A stretch of 64,000 nucleotides of DNA, from assembly GCA_023213395.1 (NCBI GenBank), contig CM041465.1:131385741-131449740 (forward strand), given 5' to 3'. Positions within the stretch are counted from its first letter, which is position 1. Every line of letters starts with the position of its first letter. A program made the translations under genes and the position numbers. Source of the stretch: Cycas panzhihuaensis (lineage: Eukaryota; Cycadophyta). Below, piece by piece: positions 24,166 to 36,892 of the stretch. The notes beneath the pieces are model-generated. The model was not told the origin of the DNA and searched no databases. It was given only the letters and a program-made list of their open reading frames with translations.

Positions 24166-24976
24166 ACTTTCTAATATTTTGCTTTTAAAAACTATTTTTG
24201 AATTTATAGTGATTGTTTTAGATCATTTATATGCTTTTGACTAAAAAAAGTTTATTATAATAGAGTCACTATGTAGATATAGAGAATAAGAAAGAGAAGT
24301 GAGATTAAGGAAAGGAAGAAAATATTAGCATGGTATAAACAAGATATTATAGGGAAGGAATTTAAGAAGTGCAAACAAGTGAAAAAGATAGAAGTAGTTT
24401 TTGGAATGAGCCAATACTAAGAAGAATAAAAAAGACCATTTTGGCAGGTTGACATTTAAAAAGAAGTTTGTAACTTCATTTGAATATTGATTACATTTTT
24501 AAAATGATAGGTTTTAAATTTTTTAAGAATATTTATAAATTTTTAAAATTTCAAAAACATCTAAAGATTACATTTAGAAAGATCTATAGACTTTCCCTCC
24601 TATATAGACAGATAAAAAGAAAATATTTGAGCATTATTAAAAAAAGAAAAAGAAATTAAAAGAAAAAAGAAAAGAAAATTTATAATCATCTACATAACTT
24701 TTTACAATTGGGTTAGTGCACATGATGATCTGATTCCATCTAATTGGAATGTCTTGTGGAGAAAAAATCACTTTATTTTGTACTAATAATTATGCATGTA
24801 ATTTTTGGTATTTGAAATTAGATATTTTTCTTGGTTGTGATTTCAGTTAAGGACTATATTTCATCCTGTAGACTCAACTTAGATACTTCTGTTGCAGATT
24901 CTTACATTAACTTTCTGGTTTTTGATTTGCCGGTAGCATATGATTTAATGATTATTTTCTAATTAATTTGATCAGG
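24166..24976. other. AT-rich spacer between LINE C and LINE D
   Basis: No domain or repeat boundary recognised. It contains A-rich purine tracts (about 24280-24400 and 24620-24690). Confidence 0.6.
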
Positions 24977-24990
24977 AGAACGTTCAACTT
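24977..24990. repeat. LINE D target-site duplication, 3' side copy
   Basis: Reads agaacgttcaactt; the partner at 38472-38485 reads agaacacttaactt. The copies match at 11 of 14 positions and all three differences are transitions. Confidence 0.75.
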
Positions 24991-25525
24991 TTTTTTTTTT
25001 TTTTGATTAGGTACAAATAAATGAGGTTTTACAATAGTCCCAACCCTTTATAAGGGTTGCCTTTTAGCTGACAGAATAACCTTGACAAGCCCATGGCTTA
25101 GCTAACCGCCCCTACTAGATTTAGCTACCCACTTTACCATGACAAGCCCAATGGCTAGCTCTCCTGCTGAATCTTAGACATATCCTCGATAACTAGACTT
25201 ATAACCTCTTCAGGAATTTCCTCCTCCTAAAAACAAGATCTCCTATGACTGACCCTCTAATTGGCCAGCCTATTAGCCACTCTGTTCGTCTCCCTATAAG
25301 TATGATTCACTTGGATGTTCTCCTATCTCTTAAGGGTATCTTGCATATCTTTGATCAGAGCGACCAATTTCCAATCAGGCTCTACTAACCCTTTGAGTAG
25401 ATTAATAACATTTAATGAATCTCCTTCTATAATCAGCTTCTTGTAGCCTTGGTTAATAGCCATGTCCATCACTTTTTGCATGGCTGGCATTTCAACTCTA
25501 TGATTAGTCTACTGCCTATAATAAT

Positions 25526-25931
25526 CTACAAAGGCCCACTTGATCTCCCTTGTGGAATTTCTACAAACACTCCACCTCCAGCCTCCCCAGGGTTGCCCTT
25601 GGATGCTCCATCAAAATTTATTTTTACCCATGTTTCCATAGGAGGGATCCAGAAATAGTTCTTCCTTAGATCCTTTATTATTCTAGGCATTATTCCCTGG
25701 CTTCCCAATATAGCCTTTTCATAATCTAAGAAGAATTTCTCCTCTTTAGTCTTAATGATTTCCCTTAAGCTAGCCTTGATAATCCTAAAGGTCCTATATT
25801 CATCCTTTCGAGTATCTTAAAAAATCCTCCTATTCCTCTCCTTTTAAAGGTTCCATATTGTAATTGGTAGATATATTCGCCATAGGTGTGCCAAGGTTCT
25901 ACTCTTAAAGGGATTCATCCAAGCCACTAAC
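25526..25931 (-). pseudogene. LINE D ORF2 C-terminal RNase H
   Basis: A minus-strand open stretch at 25526-25708 contains WVKINFDGASKGNPGEAGGG, the start of an RNase HI-type fold with its first catalytic Asp. In plant L1 elements of this type an RNase H domain follows the zf-RVT motif at the ORF2 C-terminus. The segment is separated from the rest of ORF2 by Copia-2. Confidence 0.85.
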
Positions 25932-26244
25932 TGAAAGAGGTTAATGCATCAAGGTCATTTGTGTAGATTAATTATGTAACTTTAGGATATATTATTATCA
26001 TTAGTCTCTTAATGAAATGCATTTTATGTGCATTTGGATGTAATTTCGTGTTCATATCATTAGGCAGGAAAATCTTAACCCTAATGCTCACCCTCAATAA
26101 TAAAAGGTGAAATCTTAAGAAGAGAATCATTATTCATTCTCACCTCCAAGCTTACTCTCATATCTTGTTTCATCTTCTTTTTCATTCTCTATTGCCATTG
26201 TGTACTTGTGAGTAATTTATCTCTTAGATCTTTTTTTTTTTTCA
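25932..26244 (+). repeat. Copia-2 5' LTR
   Basis: It matches 33321-33632. The last 15 bases differ most: here a T run precedes the terminal ca. The PBS follows two bases later. Confidence 0.95.
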
Positions 26245-26246
26245 TA

Positions 26247-26259
26247 TGGTATCAGAGCC
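26247..26259 (+). promoter_or_regulatory. Copia-2 primer-binding site, initiator tRNA-Met
   Basis: Reads tggtatcagagcc, the standard copia site complementary to the 3' end of initiator tRNA-Met, two bases after the LTR. Confidence 0.95.
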
Positions 26260-28250
26260 ACAAAGGGATCTATTCACTCCATTCCACTTACATGGAGTCA
26301 TTTTGCATCTCCTTCACTTTCAATGTCAAGTATTGAAAGTGCATTCACTATTTTTTAATATCTTGAGAGCTTAAAATTATAGTATTTTGTATGTTGCTAT
26401 TTTATCTATGTGTGCAGAAATTCAGAGGTGAAAAATACATGTTTTTGAAGCCATTCAGTTGCCAGAACAGTCCCAGAAGTATTAAATGTTCAAAATTTCA
26501 TAAAAATTTTGACCATCTCAGAATTTGATGAAATTTGGCATGCAAGGTCGCCGTGACTAGAGGATTATTTTTGTCTTCTGGAGCAATTTTAGATTCAACC
26601 TGCAACAACAAGTTTTGACTATGACAAAAGGGTAAAATTTGTAGATAAGTGATTTAAAGCACTTTTTCTAATGAAATCTTTTAATTGTAAGCTAAAAATC
26701 TAAATTTTTTATTAAGGGATCTAGTAAATTTATGTTTTAGGATCAGTTTAAGGTAAATTTCATCAAATTTCATTCACTGGGTAGTGAGATCTATGCAGTT
26801 TTCTCACAGTTATTGATTTTGCCTACTCAACTCCATAAATGACATTGTAAGGATATTTCAGGTAATTTTTTGGCAAATTTTGTAGATGATACAGAAAGGA
26901 AAGTTAATGTATGTGTCAAAATGAAACTTTTGACATATTGAAGTTCAGATTCTGAGACAGTTGATCCGGCATGATTTTACTTTGGTGCTTTTTTGAGCAG
27001 AAAATATTTTGTGCCTTTTCTGAAATTTGAATTTACAACTCTATCAGAAATGACATTCTGAACACCTTTTCCTTCTGTCATAAATTTAGATTTCATCATT
27101 TAGGCATTCATATTTGTAATTTTTAAAAAATTTGTCTATTTATTCTTATTTGTAAATTTTGTGGAAAAATCACAAAATAGGGTGAAATAGCATGCATATT
27201 GATTTTAAAAAAATTATCATTTTAGTAGCAAGTTGATCCACCTTTTAGCCCATTGTGGCTTTTGTATCAAGACTTCCAAAATCATATTTGGAAACATTAT
27301 ACTAAAGCAAGGGAAATCTTGGATCGGAAGCAACATCTAGTTCCTATGTTAAATCTAGCATGTTTTTTCTATTTGCACACATAGCATAAAGCATCACAAA
27401 AACAACAATAACAATAAAGCATTATAAAATCAGTAATAACAACAAAGCATCACAAAAGCAACACTAACAACTAAGCAAGCATGAAAAGCAAGCAAGTATA
27501 TTTGACAACTTTTCATTTTAGTTTTCAATTATACAGAAACATCTTACACTATTCTTAAAAGGAATATCATCCGTATGATTTATACCGTTAGTTTTTGACT
27601 TGTGCACACACTCACCTTGGTTGAAATAGACCAATGTTGGCCAAAGTCTAGGCCCTAAGGGTGGTGTGAGTTTTATACTAGGTTTGGTCTTAACTAGAAT
27701 AGTGGTGTAGGGACAGGTTAGCCATACCTACAGCCTCCAATTAGGGATAATCCTGATAACCACCTGAGAAAATTGAAACCCTTAATGCAAGATTAAAATT
27801 AGCCCATTCCAATATCTGTCATAGTCGTAGGATACGCAGTATCGTTTGACTTTTCGGAGGAGGTATATAGCTACTCATTGGTGAACTGAGTGATGACTAG
27901 GAGTACTTGGCCTCCACTGTGACTTGGATTTCATCACCAAGTGCAGGTGCGAGTATCGTGGGTGAATGCTCTAATTATATACTAGAAGCTTTAGACATTG
28001 AAACCTCACTTACATTTGGACATAAGTGAGAGGTTAGCGGCATGACACATTACCACTCTTTGTCAGTTCTACATTAGGCCTCATTCTTACATCATTGCTT
28101 ATATTTATTTTTTATAATTATTAAAAAATACTTAATTATTGCTTGCTTCTTATCATAATAATCATTTCCACATCCCTATTACATCAGGTGTACTAGCCAC
28201 ACGTCAGTGGCACATACTTCTATCATCTCTTCTACTTCATCATTATCACC
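26260..28250 (+). other. Copia-2 long untranslated leader
   Basis: About 2 kb between PBS and the gag ATG with no recognisable domain. A short A/C-rich stretch with repeated acaacaa and gcatcacaaa lies at 27380-27480. Copia-1 also has a leader of about 2 kb, although the sequences are not visibly alike. Confidence 0.7.
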
Positions 28251-29230
28251 ATGTCATTTCAATTCAAGCAAAATGTTAACTGCATATTAAAAGGCAAAGA
28301 AAAATGGGATATATGGTACACTAGAATTAAAAATGCTGCAAAATATGAAGGCCTTTGGAGAGCCCACTTGTAGCCTACATCCAACATACTAGCAATGACT
28401 ACAATAGTTACTTCTGGTGGATCCACCCCAATAGCTCTTACAGATACTACAACCAAACTACAATGGGAGATAGATGATGAAAAGATTCGTGCAGGAATTC
28501 TGTTGGTCATTGATCACTCGTTGCACAATTTGATAAATGAAGAGGAATATGATACAGCCTGGAAGGTCCTAGAAGTTCTCAGAAAGAACTTTGATATAAA
28601 TTCAGATTTAGAATTTGTTCATCTTGTTTTGAAAATTAACAAATTAACAATGCAGAAGGGACGAGCTCATGAGACAATAAATCTCCTTCGACCAATCAAA
28701 TAGGCAATTGGCAAAGACTTTAAGACCCAATGCATCACTTGGACATTTTTGATCCAGTCATATTTACATGTCCTTGATTATAAAAACTTGCTTGGAAGTC
28801 TTTAATCTAGTGGAACATTAAAGACTCTCAACTTCGAAGCACTTACCGAGAAGTTCATAGAATTTGATAAGACCTTTGATACAAACTTTGTAGCCTCTGA
28901 CTCTCTTCCAGATGCAGCTCTTGAGGTAGAAGAAGAAGTTTGCTACACAAAAAATCAAGGTCCCTCTTGTGGTAGAGGAAATAACTGAGCAAGAGAGAGA
29001 AAGAAATATGAGAAATCGTCCACAAGGTCAATCAAACCCTCAATCACAACTCTGACAATTTCAAGGCAAAGGGCCATCTCAACAAAGAGCAAGATAGTCA
29101 GGCCAAACCAGTACTTCTTCAGGGACTGGTTATCAAACTATTATGTGTGATTGGTGTAATCGTAGAGGACACTTAGCAAAATATTATAGAATTACCACTT
29201 ATAAGTTGGCCAAGTTCCAACCAAAACATG
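28251..29230 (+). pseudogene. Copia-2 gag
   Basis: It starts at ATG 28251 (MSFQFKQNVNCILKGKEKWD). The body is in 28395-28703 (LQWEIDDEKIRAGILLVIDHSLHNLI, LRKNFDINSDLEF), resembling UBN2-type copia gag helices. A CCHC knuckle follows near 29145 (CDWCNRRGHLAKYY), whose last Cys is replaced by Tyr. Gag forms the particle and binds the RNA. Several stops interrupt it (near 28371, 28702, 28805, 28988). Confidence 0.82.
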
Positions 29231-29439
29231 GAGCTCACAATGTTGAAGAAACTTATGAAGAATCCTTTAGTGGTGCAGGTTTTGTACAAGCACATATTCA
29301 AAGAATTGAGGGATCTTCAGTATTAAATGCCATTGACCAACCAAAGAGATACTTTGAAGCTCGATGTGGATATATCACTTGTGAATTCCCTTCACTAATG
29401 CCAAGCCCTATTGGAATTGCCAATAGTATGGTTTCAATC

Positions 29440-32400
29440 GATAGATAGTGGATCATGGACACATGAGCAACTTAACATATGATATGCAATCACAGTCTAT
29501 ATCAAATATTTGACTCAAATATTCATAGAGTTATTCACATGGTTGATAAATCACAACAACCTGTTAAAGGAATTGGTAACATTCGCCTGACACTCCTAGG
29601 CTTAGAAGATTTTACATTACTTGATGTTTTATATATACCCAATCTCAAACAAAACCTACTCTCTTTATCTACACTTGTTTCTTGTGGATTTGATCTGAGT
29701 GTAACTGCAAATGACCAGACTCTCAAGGTCATTCACCCTCCAACTAATCAGGTGGTTTTGACTGGACATCTCTGTGGCAAACTCTTTCGACTGAATGACT
29801 CTCCATCTTCTGAAGCCCATTGTGCCCAAAGCCCTTGTGCCGATGAAGAATTTGCATTTGATTTCATCTTAACCCATCCAACGTTGTCATCAGAAGGTCT
29901 TTGGCATGATCGCATCGGCCATGTTCACATTGATAGACTTAGAGATCTTTTTAACACTCTTCCAAACCTTCTAAAGTTTTCCTCTAAGCCCTTTAAATGT
30001 GAAGTTTGTATTATTGCCAAATCTCATCGACAACCCTTTCCCAAAAGTCAGTGGAAATTGAGCCATCTATTATAATTAGTACACTCTGATTTATGCGGGT
30101 CAATACCCATTCCTTCACTGAAGGGCAAGCTATATTACATCTCTTTCATTGATGATTACACTAGAAAAGTATGGGTAGCTTTTCTACATAAGAAAGATGA
30201 AGCATTCCGTATATTCAAGGAATTCAAAGCCCTTACTAAAAAAGAGTTAGATTATTAACTCAAATGTCTTCAAACTGATAATGGCGGCGAATATACCTCA
30301 CATGAGTTTGAAAGCTACCTTTGAGACAATGGCACCAAGCATCAAACAATAGTAGTAGGTACCCCACAGCAAAATGGAGTTGCCGAGCGTATGAATAGAA
30401 CAATCATGAACATGGCTTATGCTATGTTAATATACAAAAATGTACCTAACTATCTATGAGCTGAAGCAATCTGGACAGCTATTTATTGTATTAATGCTGT
30501 TAGCCCATCAAAGGAAGTACAATTACCTAATGAAAAGTGGTCAAGACAAGCCCCCATTGTTCACAACTTTAAAATTTTTGGCTCTACATACTATGTCCAT
30601 ATTCTGGATGCAGATCAAAATAAACTCCAGACAAGGGCACTTAAAGGTATCTTTATTGGATACCCTATGGATAAGAAAGGATATAAGGTCTTTATACCTT
30701 CATAACGAAAAATCATCATTACCAGAGATGTCATTTTTACGGAGACAGATGATCAGTTATTTAAACTAGACTCCATAATACCATCACGTCACTACAATAA
30801 TGTTATCAAGTATGAAGTGTAGATTCCAAAATTTGGGAGGGACGAAGACATACATAAATTACTCCAAATGTTGGAAGTTGATAATAGAGCCTTGGAGGAT
30901 ACAAGTTGTGACTCTAAGCCAATGAGTGCACATCTAGCACCATCTTTTGAAGATAGTAGAGTTGACAAGGGCAAAGCCATTATAGAAGAACCATCTTCTC
31001 CACCTTCATTTGACAAAGGCAAAACAGTGGCAGAAGGACCATCTTCCTCAGGCGCATCAACATTCTCCTAAAAAAATAATCATTTTAATAAATAAGATGA
31101 GAACCAAGAAGTTGAGGAAATGAGGACTTCATTCCCAACTCGAGGACCTTGAGAAGCCTGCCAACTCAATAAAGACATACGGCTAAATATGGTGGATAAA
31201 AGTGGCACTCGAAGTGCCCATAGAGCAAGGATGCAGTAATCATTATATACTGAGTTTGAACCAGTAGAACTTTACCTTACTTTTAATGAAGAGCTCTTAA
31301 CGTACCAAGAAGCTGTAAAGCATATAGCTTGGAGAAATGCCATAAATGAAGAGTACCACACTCTTATTAAAAATGGTACATGGGAGCTCGTTGATCTACC
31401 ACTTGGCAGAAAGGTAGTTCAAAATAAATGGGTGTTAAAAAACAAATATAGATCAGACGACACCATTGAAAAACACAAGGGGAGGTTGGTAGCTAAAGGA
31501 TTAACACAAAGGGAAGGCATCGACTACACTGAAGTTTTTGCACCTATAACCAAGTGGTCTACAATTAGAACTCTTGTGGCCTTGGCCGCTCAACAGGGTT
31601 GGAAAATCCACCAACTTGATATTAAGACCGTATTTCTCAATGGAGATCTTGAAGAAGAAATTAAGACCGCATTTCTCAATAGAGATCTTGAAGAAGAAAT
31701 TTACATGGCTTAGCTAGAATAATATGAGATCAAAGGTCAAGAGCATAAGGTTTGCAGGCTCAGAAAGTCCTTGTATGGCCTTAAACAAGCCCCTCATGCT
31801 TGGTTTGCCAAGTTGTCTGAAAGGATGAGGCCACTTGGATACGAGGTTTATGACTATTAAGATTTTGATGCAACGTTGTTCATCAGGCGCCATAAGGATA
31901 AAGTCACTTATCTCATAATCTTTATGGATGACATGCTAGTAATAGGTAATACTGAACAGACAATAGGCCAACTAAAAAAGGACCTTGGCAAAAGGTTTGA
32001 ATTGTTTGACCTTAGTTTGATAAAATATTACTTGGGAATTGAAGTAACATAAAATAATGGAAAAATTTTTCTCTAAAAAAAAAATACATCAATAATCTTC
32101 TAACCAAGTTTCAGTTAGAAGATGCTCGACTAGTGATGTTACCTATGGACCCTAACACCAAACTCTTAATTGAATGTGACACTAAGGAGGCAGACACAAC
32201 ACTCTACATAAAACTTGTAGGTAGTCTCATCTACACTACTAATACAATGCCATATATTATATACTCTGTTGGCATTCTTGTTCATTACATGACAAATCCT
32301 AAGCAGAATCATTAGCAGACAGCAATGCGAGTGTTGAGATACCTTAAGATGACCAACAAATATGGTTTGTTATATGAACCTAATTCAGACTTCAAGCTTT

Positions 32401-32873
32401 CTGTATATACAGACTCAGACTTTACAAGAGATAAAGATACAAGAAGATCTACGTCTAGGTATGTAACATTTCTTAGAACAACACCAATATCATGGAGATC
32501 CAAATGGCAGAAGATAGTTGTAGATTCAACCACTGAAGCTAAATACATCACTGCTTATGAGACTAGTAAAGAGGTGATATGGTTGAGAAAATTATTGGAA
32601 ACATTGAATATCACCTAAACAAGTCCTACGAGTCTTCATGTAGATAATCAATCAGCAATCTGTATGGTGAAAAATCTTGTATTTCATGATCGTACCAAAC
32701 ACATAAGTACGAAAGTCCATATGATTAGAGAACTTGTTTATGACGGCACAATTCAATTAGATTATTGCCCCACAACAGATCAAGTGGCTGATATCTTCAC
32801 CAAACTATTGCAAAAGGTGAAATTTGAACAGTTCCAAAGGCAGCTCGGCCTTAGGGCCTCTATCTTCGATTGA
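29440..32873 (+). pseudogene. Copia-2 pol: protease, integrase, RT, RNase H
   Basis: Protease: WIMDT then a stop in the DTGAT-type active site (about 29450). GAG-pre-integrase: LWHDRIGHVHIDRL with CEVC (about 29900-30010). Integrase core: SDLCGSIP, YYISFIDDYTRKVW, TDNGGEYTSHEFE and QQNGVAERMNRT (30085-30400). RT from about 31290: WVLKNKYRSDD, LVAKGLTQREGIDYTEVFAP, LYGLKQAPHAWF, with catalytic FMDD (IFMDDMLVIG, about 31925) rather than the common YVDD. RNase H: YTDSDF (about 32405), STTEAKYI, then TKHISTKVHMI and ADIFTKLL, ending at 32873. It is inactivated by several in-frame stops and a 39-bp duplication in RT. Confidence 0.9.
31621..31698 (+). repeat. 39-bp in-frame tandem duplication inside Copia-2 RT
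   Basis: Two 13-codon copies (31621-31659 and 31660-31698) encode IKTVFLNGDLEEE and IKTAFLNRDLEEE, differing at two bases. The canonical RT has one copy of this block just before the LYGLKQ motif. Confidence 0.95.
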
Positions 32874-33308
32874 TCAAAGAAAATGGCAACAAGATCATCA
32901 TACTGTATTATCTTCGTGAAAACCCCTTGTGGGTGTAGAAGAATAAGAGTAAGTATCTGCTCTATCATCTTTGTGAAAACCCCATATGGGCACAGAAGGA
33001 TAAGGGTTGTACTAGTTTTGGAAAATTGGAACCTGTGAAAACCCAAAAGGGCATAGGGGATGACCAAATAATATATAGAGACTTAGTAGATTAAGCTGCA
33101 CATTTAAGTTGCTTGGCTATCAAGCTGCATCAAAGAGCCACCTTAGCCATTTTGATTTATAGAAGGGGCTATAGATCTTAGAAAGTTCGTGGGTTTTTAT
33201 TCTCCACAAGGATTTTCCCACAAAAGTGTCATTTAGAATTTCAATGTAATAATGAGGCTCAAATGAAGACCTCATATAATAGATTTTCTCAAAATGACCT
33301 TCCAGTAT
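32874..33308 (+). other. Copia-2 3' untranslated region with short imperfect repeats
   Basis: Three imperfect copies of a phrase containing gtgaaaaccc and tgggcatag/ggataagg occur at about 32918, 32976 and 33037. Confidence 0.75.
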
Positions 33309-33320
33309 TAAGGGGGGGAT
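33309..33320 (+). promoter_or_regulatory. Copia-2 polypurine tract
   Basis: Reads taagggggggat directly before the 3' LTR, the usual primer for plus-strand DNA synthesis. Confidence 0.9.
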
Positions 33321-33632
33321 TGAAAGAGGTTAATATATCAAGGTTATTTGTGTAGATTAATTATGTGATTTTAGGATATATTATTATCATTAGTCTCTTA
33401 ATAAAATGCACTTTATGTGCATTTAGATGTAATTTTGGGTTCATATCATTAGGCGAGAAAATCCTAACCCTGATGCTCACCCTCAATAATAAAAGGTAAA
33501 ATCTCAAGGAGGGAGTCATTATTCATTCTTACCTCCAAGCTTGCTCTCATATCTTGTTTCATCTATTTTTTCATTCTCCATTGCCATTGTGTACATGTGA
33601 GTGATTTATCTGCTAGATCCATCATTCCTTCA
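33321..33632 (+). repeat. Copia-2 3' LTR
   Basis: It matches 25932-26244 and ends ttccttca directly before the ctaac duplication at 33633-33637. Confidence 0.95.
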
Positions 33633-33637
33633 CTAAC

Positions 33638-36600
33638 TGATCCTCAAGGGTTTTAGAGGCCATCCATTGAACATTAAATTAAGCCCATATCATGTTTCAT
33701 ACCTTTTTAGAATAAGAACAATGAAGGAGTATATGGTTCACTGACTCCTCCTCCACTCGGCATAACATGCACCGGTTTGTCATAGCAAGACCCCTCTTTC
33801 TTAAATAATATATTGTAAGGATCTTGTTCTTAAGACACAACCACCAAAATATTGTTATCTTAGGGGTCATGCCCATCTTCCACACCCCTTCTAGGATTGG
33901 GTACTTTTGGTCCCCTTTATCCTGGAATATGAATAAGTACCCTTATTTAGTCATATAATCCCCTGAAGGGGATGAGGGCCAGACCATCGAGTCCTTCTTC
34001 ACTCTTCTCCAGACATAGCATTGGTCAATCACCTTTTTTCAAGCTTTTATTTGGTCTTGGACCCCTTACTTGCCAAGGATCTCATGAAAGTCTCTCCACT
34101 TTGTGATTTAGTTTCAGGCTACCAAATAGTCCTTCACCTTAATACTATAGAATGCCTTGCAACAGACCCACATCAAACCATCCCTTGAGCTTTAAGTCAT
34201 CACACCATATATCTTTCTAAAAATGTATAGTATTACTGTCCCCTAGCTTCCACTAGACCCCAACTTCTAACATCTGCCTTGACTGAAACACAATTCTTTA
34301 GATAATCGATCCACAAGGGTTTAAAAAGTTATTATTATAAGAAATGCCTTCCTTGTAGATACTTATAGGACATAATTCTATCCCACAAGCCCCCTTCTTT
34401 CTTAGCCAATTACTAATCTAGCTTAGCCACTAAGGCATTACTGAAGAAAGAAACTATCCAAAGATTTAGACCACCTACCTATTTAGGGTGGCATACTTTA
34501 TCCGAATCCACCAAATGGATTCTATTGTTTTCCTTCACCCAGACCAAAGGAAGCGCTTCTGAATAGATTCCAAAGTGAACATAATTTTGGTTGGGATCTT
34601 GAAGATAAACATCATATAGACTGGGATGCTCTAAAGAGAAGTTGCAACCAACTGAACTTTGCTAGCCTGACTAAGCAGAGATCCCTTCCACCTAGCTAAT
34701 TTCCTCTATGTCCTGCCTACTATTGGGTTCGACAACTCCTTTGACATCTTTCCAACTAATAGCGTCCTACCTAAATAAGTCATTAGGAGTTTGTGTATAA
34801 GCATCTTAAGAATCTTGCTAATCTTCTTTTGGATCCTTTCCTTAGGATGTAGGAAAAAAATATTGCTTTTGTTCAAATTTACCCGTTGATTAGTGGCCCT
34901 CTCAAACTTGTTGAGGCCTTCTTTCAACATACAGGCTTCCCTTAGAGTAGCCTTGCCTGGAAATATGTTATCATCATTAAATTGATGGTAAGCAATATTC
35001 TCTATGCTGAAAGTAGGCCTAATTCCTGTGATTAGCCCTTTTCTCCTGGCCATCTCTATTGCTCTACCCAACTCCTCAACCATAATTATGAAAAGATAAG
35101 GGGAGATAAGATCTCCATGGGCTTCCCTTAGAGTAGCCTTGCCTAGAAATATGTTATCATCAACAAATTGATGGTAAGCAATATTCTCTATGATGAAAGT
35201 AGGCCTAATTCTTGTGATTAGCTCTATTCTCCTGGCCATCTCTATTGCTCTACCCAACACCTCAACCATAATTATAAAAAGATAAGGGGAGATAAGATCT
35301 CCCTGTCTCAGCCCTCTAGATCCTAAGAAAAAAGCTTGTTGATACTCCATTAACCAAAATTAAGTATTGAGGATTTAATATTCAAGATTCCATCCATTCT
35401 CCTCTAAAGCCAAAAGCCTTTAGGCATTCCATCAAATAGCCCCAAGAGACCCTGTCATAAGTCTTAGATAGGTCAATTTTAATTATCATACTTGGCTCTT
35501 TTCTTTAATGGGTTGAATGGACCGTTTCATGGATGGCAATTATGCCATCAGAGATTTACCTTCCCTGAACAAAACCATCTTGGTTAGGGGATATAATCCC
35601 AAGGAGGATCAACTTAAGCTTGTTAGCAAAGACTTTGTTTACAATTTTATATTTCACATTACATAAGCTAATTGGCCGATAGTCCTCCATTTTCACCGCT
35701 TCCTCCTTCAGGATAAGCACGAGGGAAGTGGCTTGCCATTCCTCTAGCATCTTTCACTTCTTATAAAACTCCCCCAATACCTTGATCTTCCTTGATAATA
35801 TCCTAATATTCTTGAAAAAATCCTAGAGGAAATCCATCCAGGCCAGTGCTTTCTCCTTTCTCATACCAAATGTTGCTTTGTTAATTTCCTCTATAGTGGA
35901 AGGGGCTAAAAGTATGTTCTGCTCCTTATTCACTAAGTTGGGAATGACATTTAGAAACTCCTTTCTGGCCTCTTCATCCTGGCATCCTAGCTCAGTAAAC
36001 AACTCTTTCAAATAGTCTATTGCTACATTTTTCATGTCATCTCTTTCACTAACTTACCGACCTTCTCTATTATATAACTTGTTAATCCTGTTACTAGCTT
36101 TATGTTTCACAGCCATCATATGAAAAAATTATGTTTTTGTTCCCTTTAGCTAACTTGAGGGCTCTAGATTTTTGCTTCCAATATATCTCCTCTTTTATTA
36201 GAACTTCCTCCAAATTTTTGATAAGATCTCTCTCTATCTGTTCTAGCACCTGAGACCTACCTTCCTCTTGAATCCTAGCCTCTACTTCTTTCATCTCCCT
36301 GTTTAATTAGTTCTCGACTTTAAAGATATTCCCACAGACTTATTTATTCCATTCTTTTACCCTTCTTTTGACCCAATCGAGTTTCTTTAAAAACCTATAC
36401 ATGGCACATCCCTTAATCGGGACTTTCCACCATTCATCGATCAACTCCCTGAGATTTAGGTGTCTTGTCCACTTCAATTCAAACCTAAAAGGTGACCTAA
36501 TATGATTTAGTATCATAAAATTCAAATAATAGAGGAGAGTGGTCTGACACCATCCTTGGGAGGGCTTTCAATCTGAAATCCTTATGATAACTGGTCTAGG

Positions 36601-36890
36601 CATAATTGATTAGCATTTTATCTAATCTCACTTGGACATGATGGTTCCCAATCCTCCTATTGCTCTAGGTATAGTTAGCACCTTTGAGGGGGACATCCAT
36701 CAACCCCCCTCTCTACATGAAGGTACTTAGATCAGTCATAATATTAGTCCATCCTTCTTAGCCTCCTTTTTTCTCACTAGGAGATCGAGTAATGTTAAAA
36801 TCACCTATGACCAACCAGGGCCCTTCCCACTCTGTGTGCTCCTCTAGAATCTTATCCCAAAGAATCCTTCTTCCTTTTATTTGGGTAAGG
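33638..36890 (-). pseudogene. LINE D ORF2 main part: endonuclease end, RT, zf-RVT
   Basis: In minus order: endonuclease C-terminal half (36890-36500, with WLVIGDFN, SNRRIGN and SDHSPLL motifs), linker (36525-35823), RT finger region (35556-35750: EEWQATSLVLIL, YRPISLCNVKYKI, ISPNQDGFVQGR), RT palm at 34706-35350 carrying an in-frame 62-codon duplication, then the linker and a zf-RVT motif at 33697-33885 (RCMLCRVEEESVNHILLHCSYSK). The endonuclease N-terminal half (about 100 residues with the first catalytic residues) appears deleted near 36892, where ORF1-like acidic sequence joins a YTLTQIKGRRILWDK block. Many stops. Confidence 0.87.
34934..35305 (-). repeat. 186-bp in-frame tandem duplication of the LINE D RT active-site block
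   Basis: Units 34934-35119 and 35120-35305 are spaced exactly 186 bp and differ at about 10 positions. On the minus strand each encodes GDLISPYLFIIMVE through the catalytic box to GKATLREA. The upstream copy has FVDD and the downstream copy FNDD. The reading frame continues through both. Confidence 0.96.
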
Positions 36891-36892
36891 GT

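Larger units (their letters stand above)
25932..33632 (+). mobile_element. Copia-2: complete Ty1/copia LTR retrotransposon with 5-bp target duplication
   Basis: LTRs of 313 and 312 bp begin TGAAAGAGG and end TTCA, and the element is flanked by ctaac at 25927-25931 and 33633-33637. The order is 5' LTR, PBS, 2-kb leader, gag, protease, integrase, RT, RNase H, PPT, 3' LTR. By hand comparison the LTRs differ at about 9-10% of sites, mostly transitions, so it is much older than Copia-1. It lies within LINE D. Many stops are present but frame is often kept over hundreds of bases. Confidence 0.95.
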
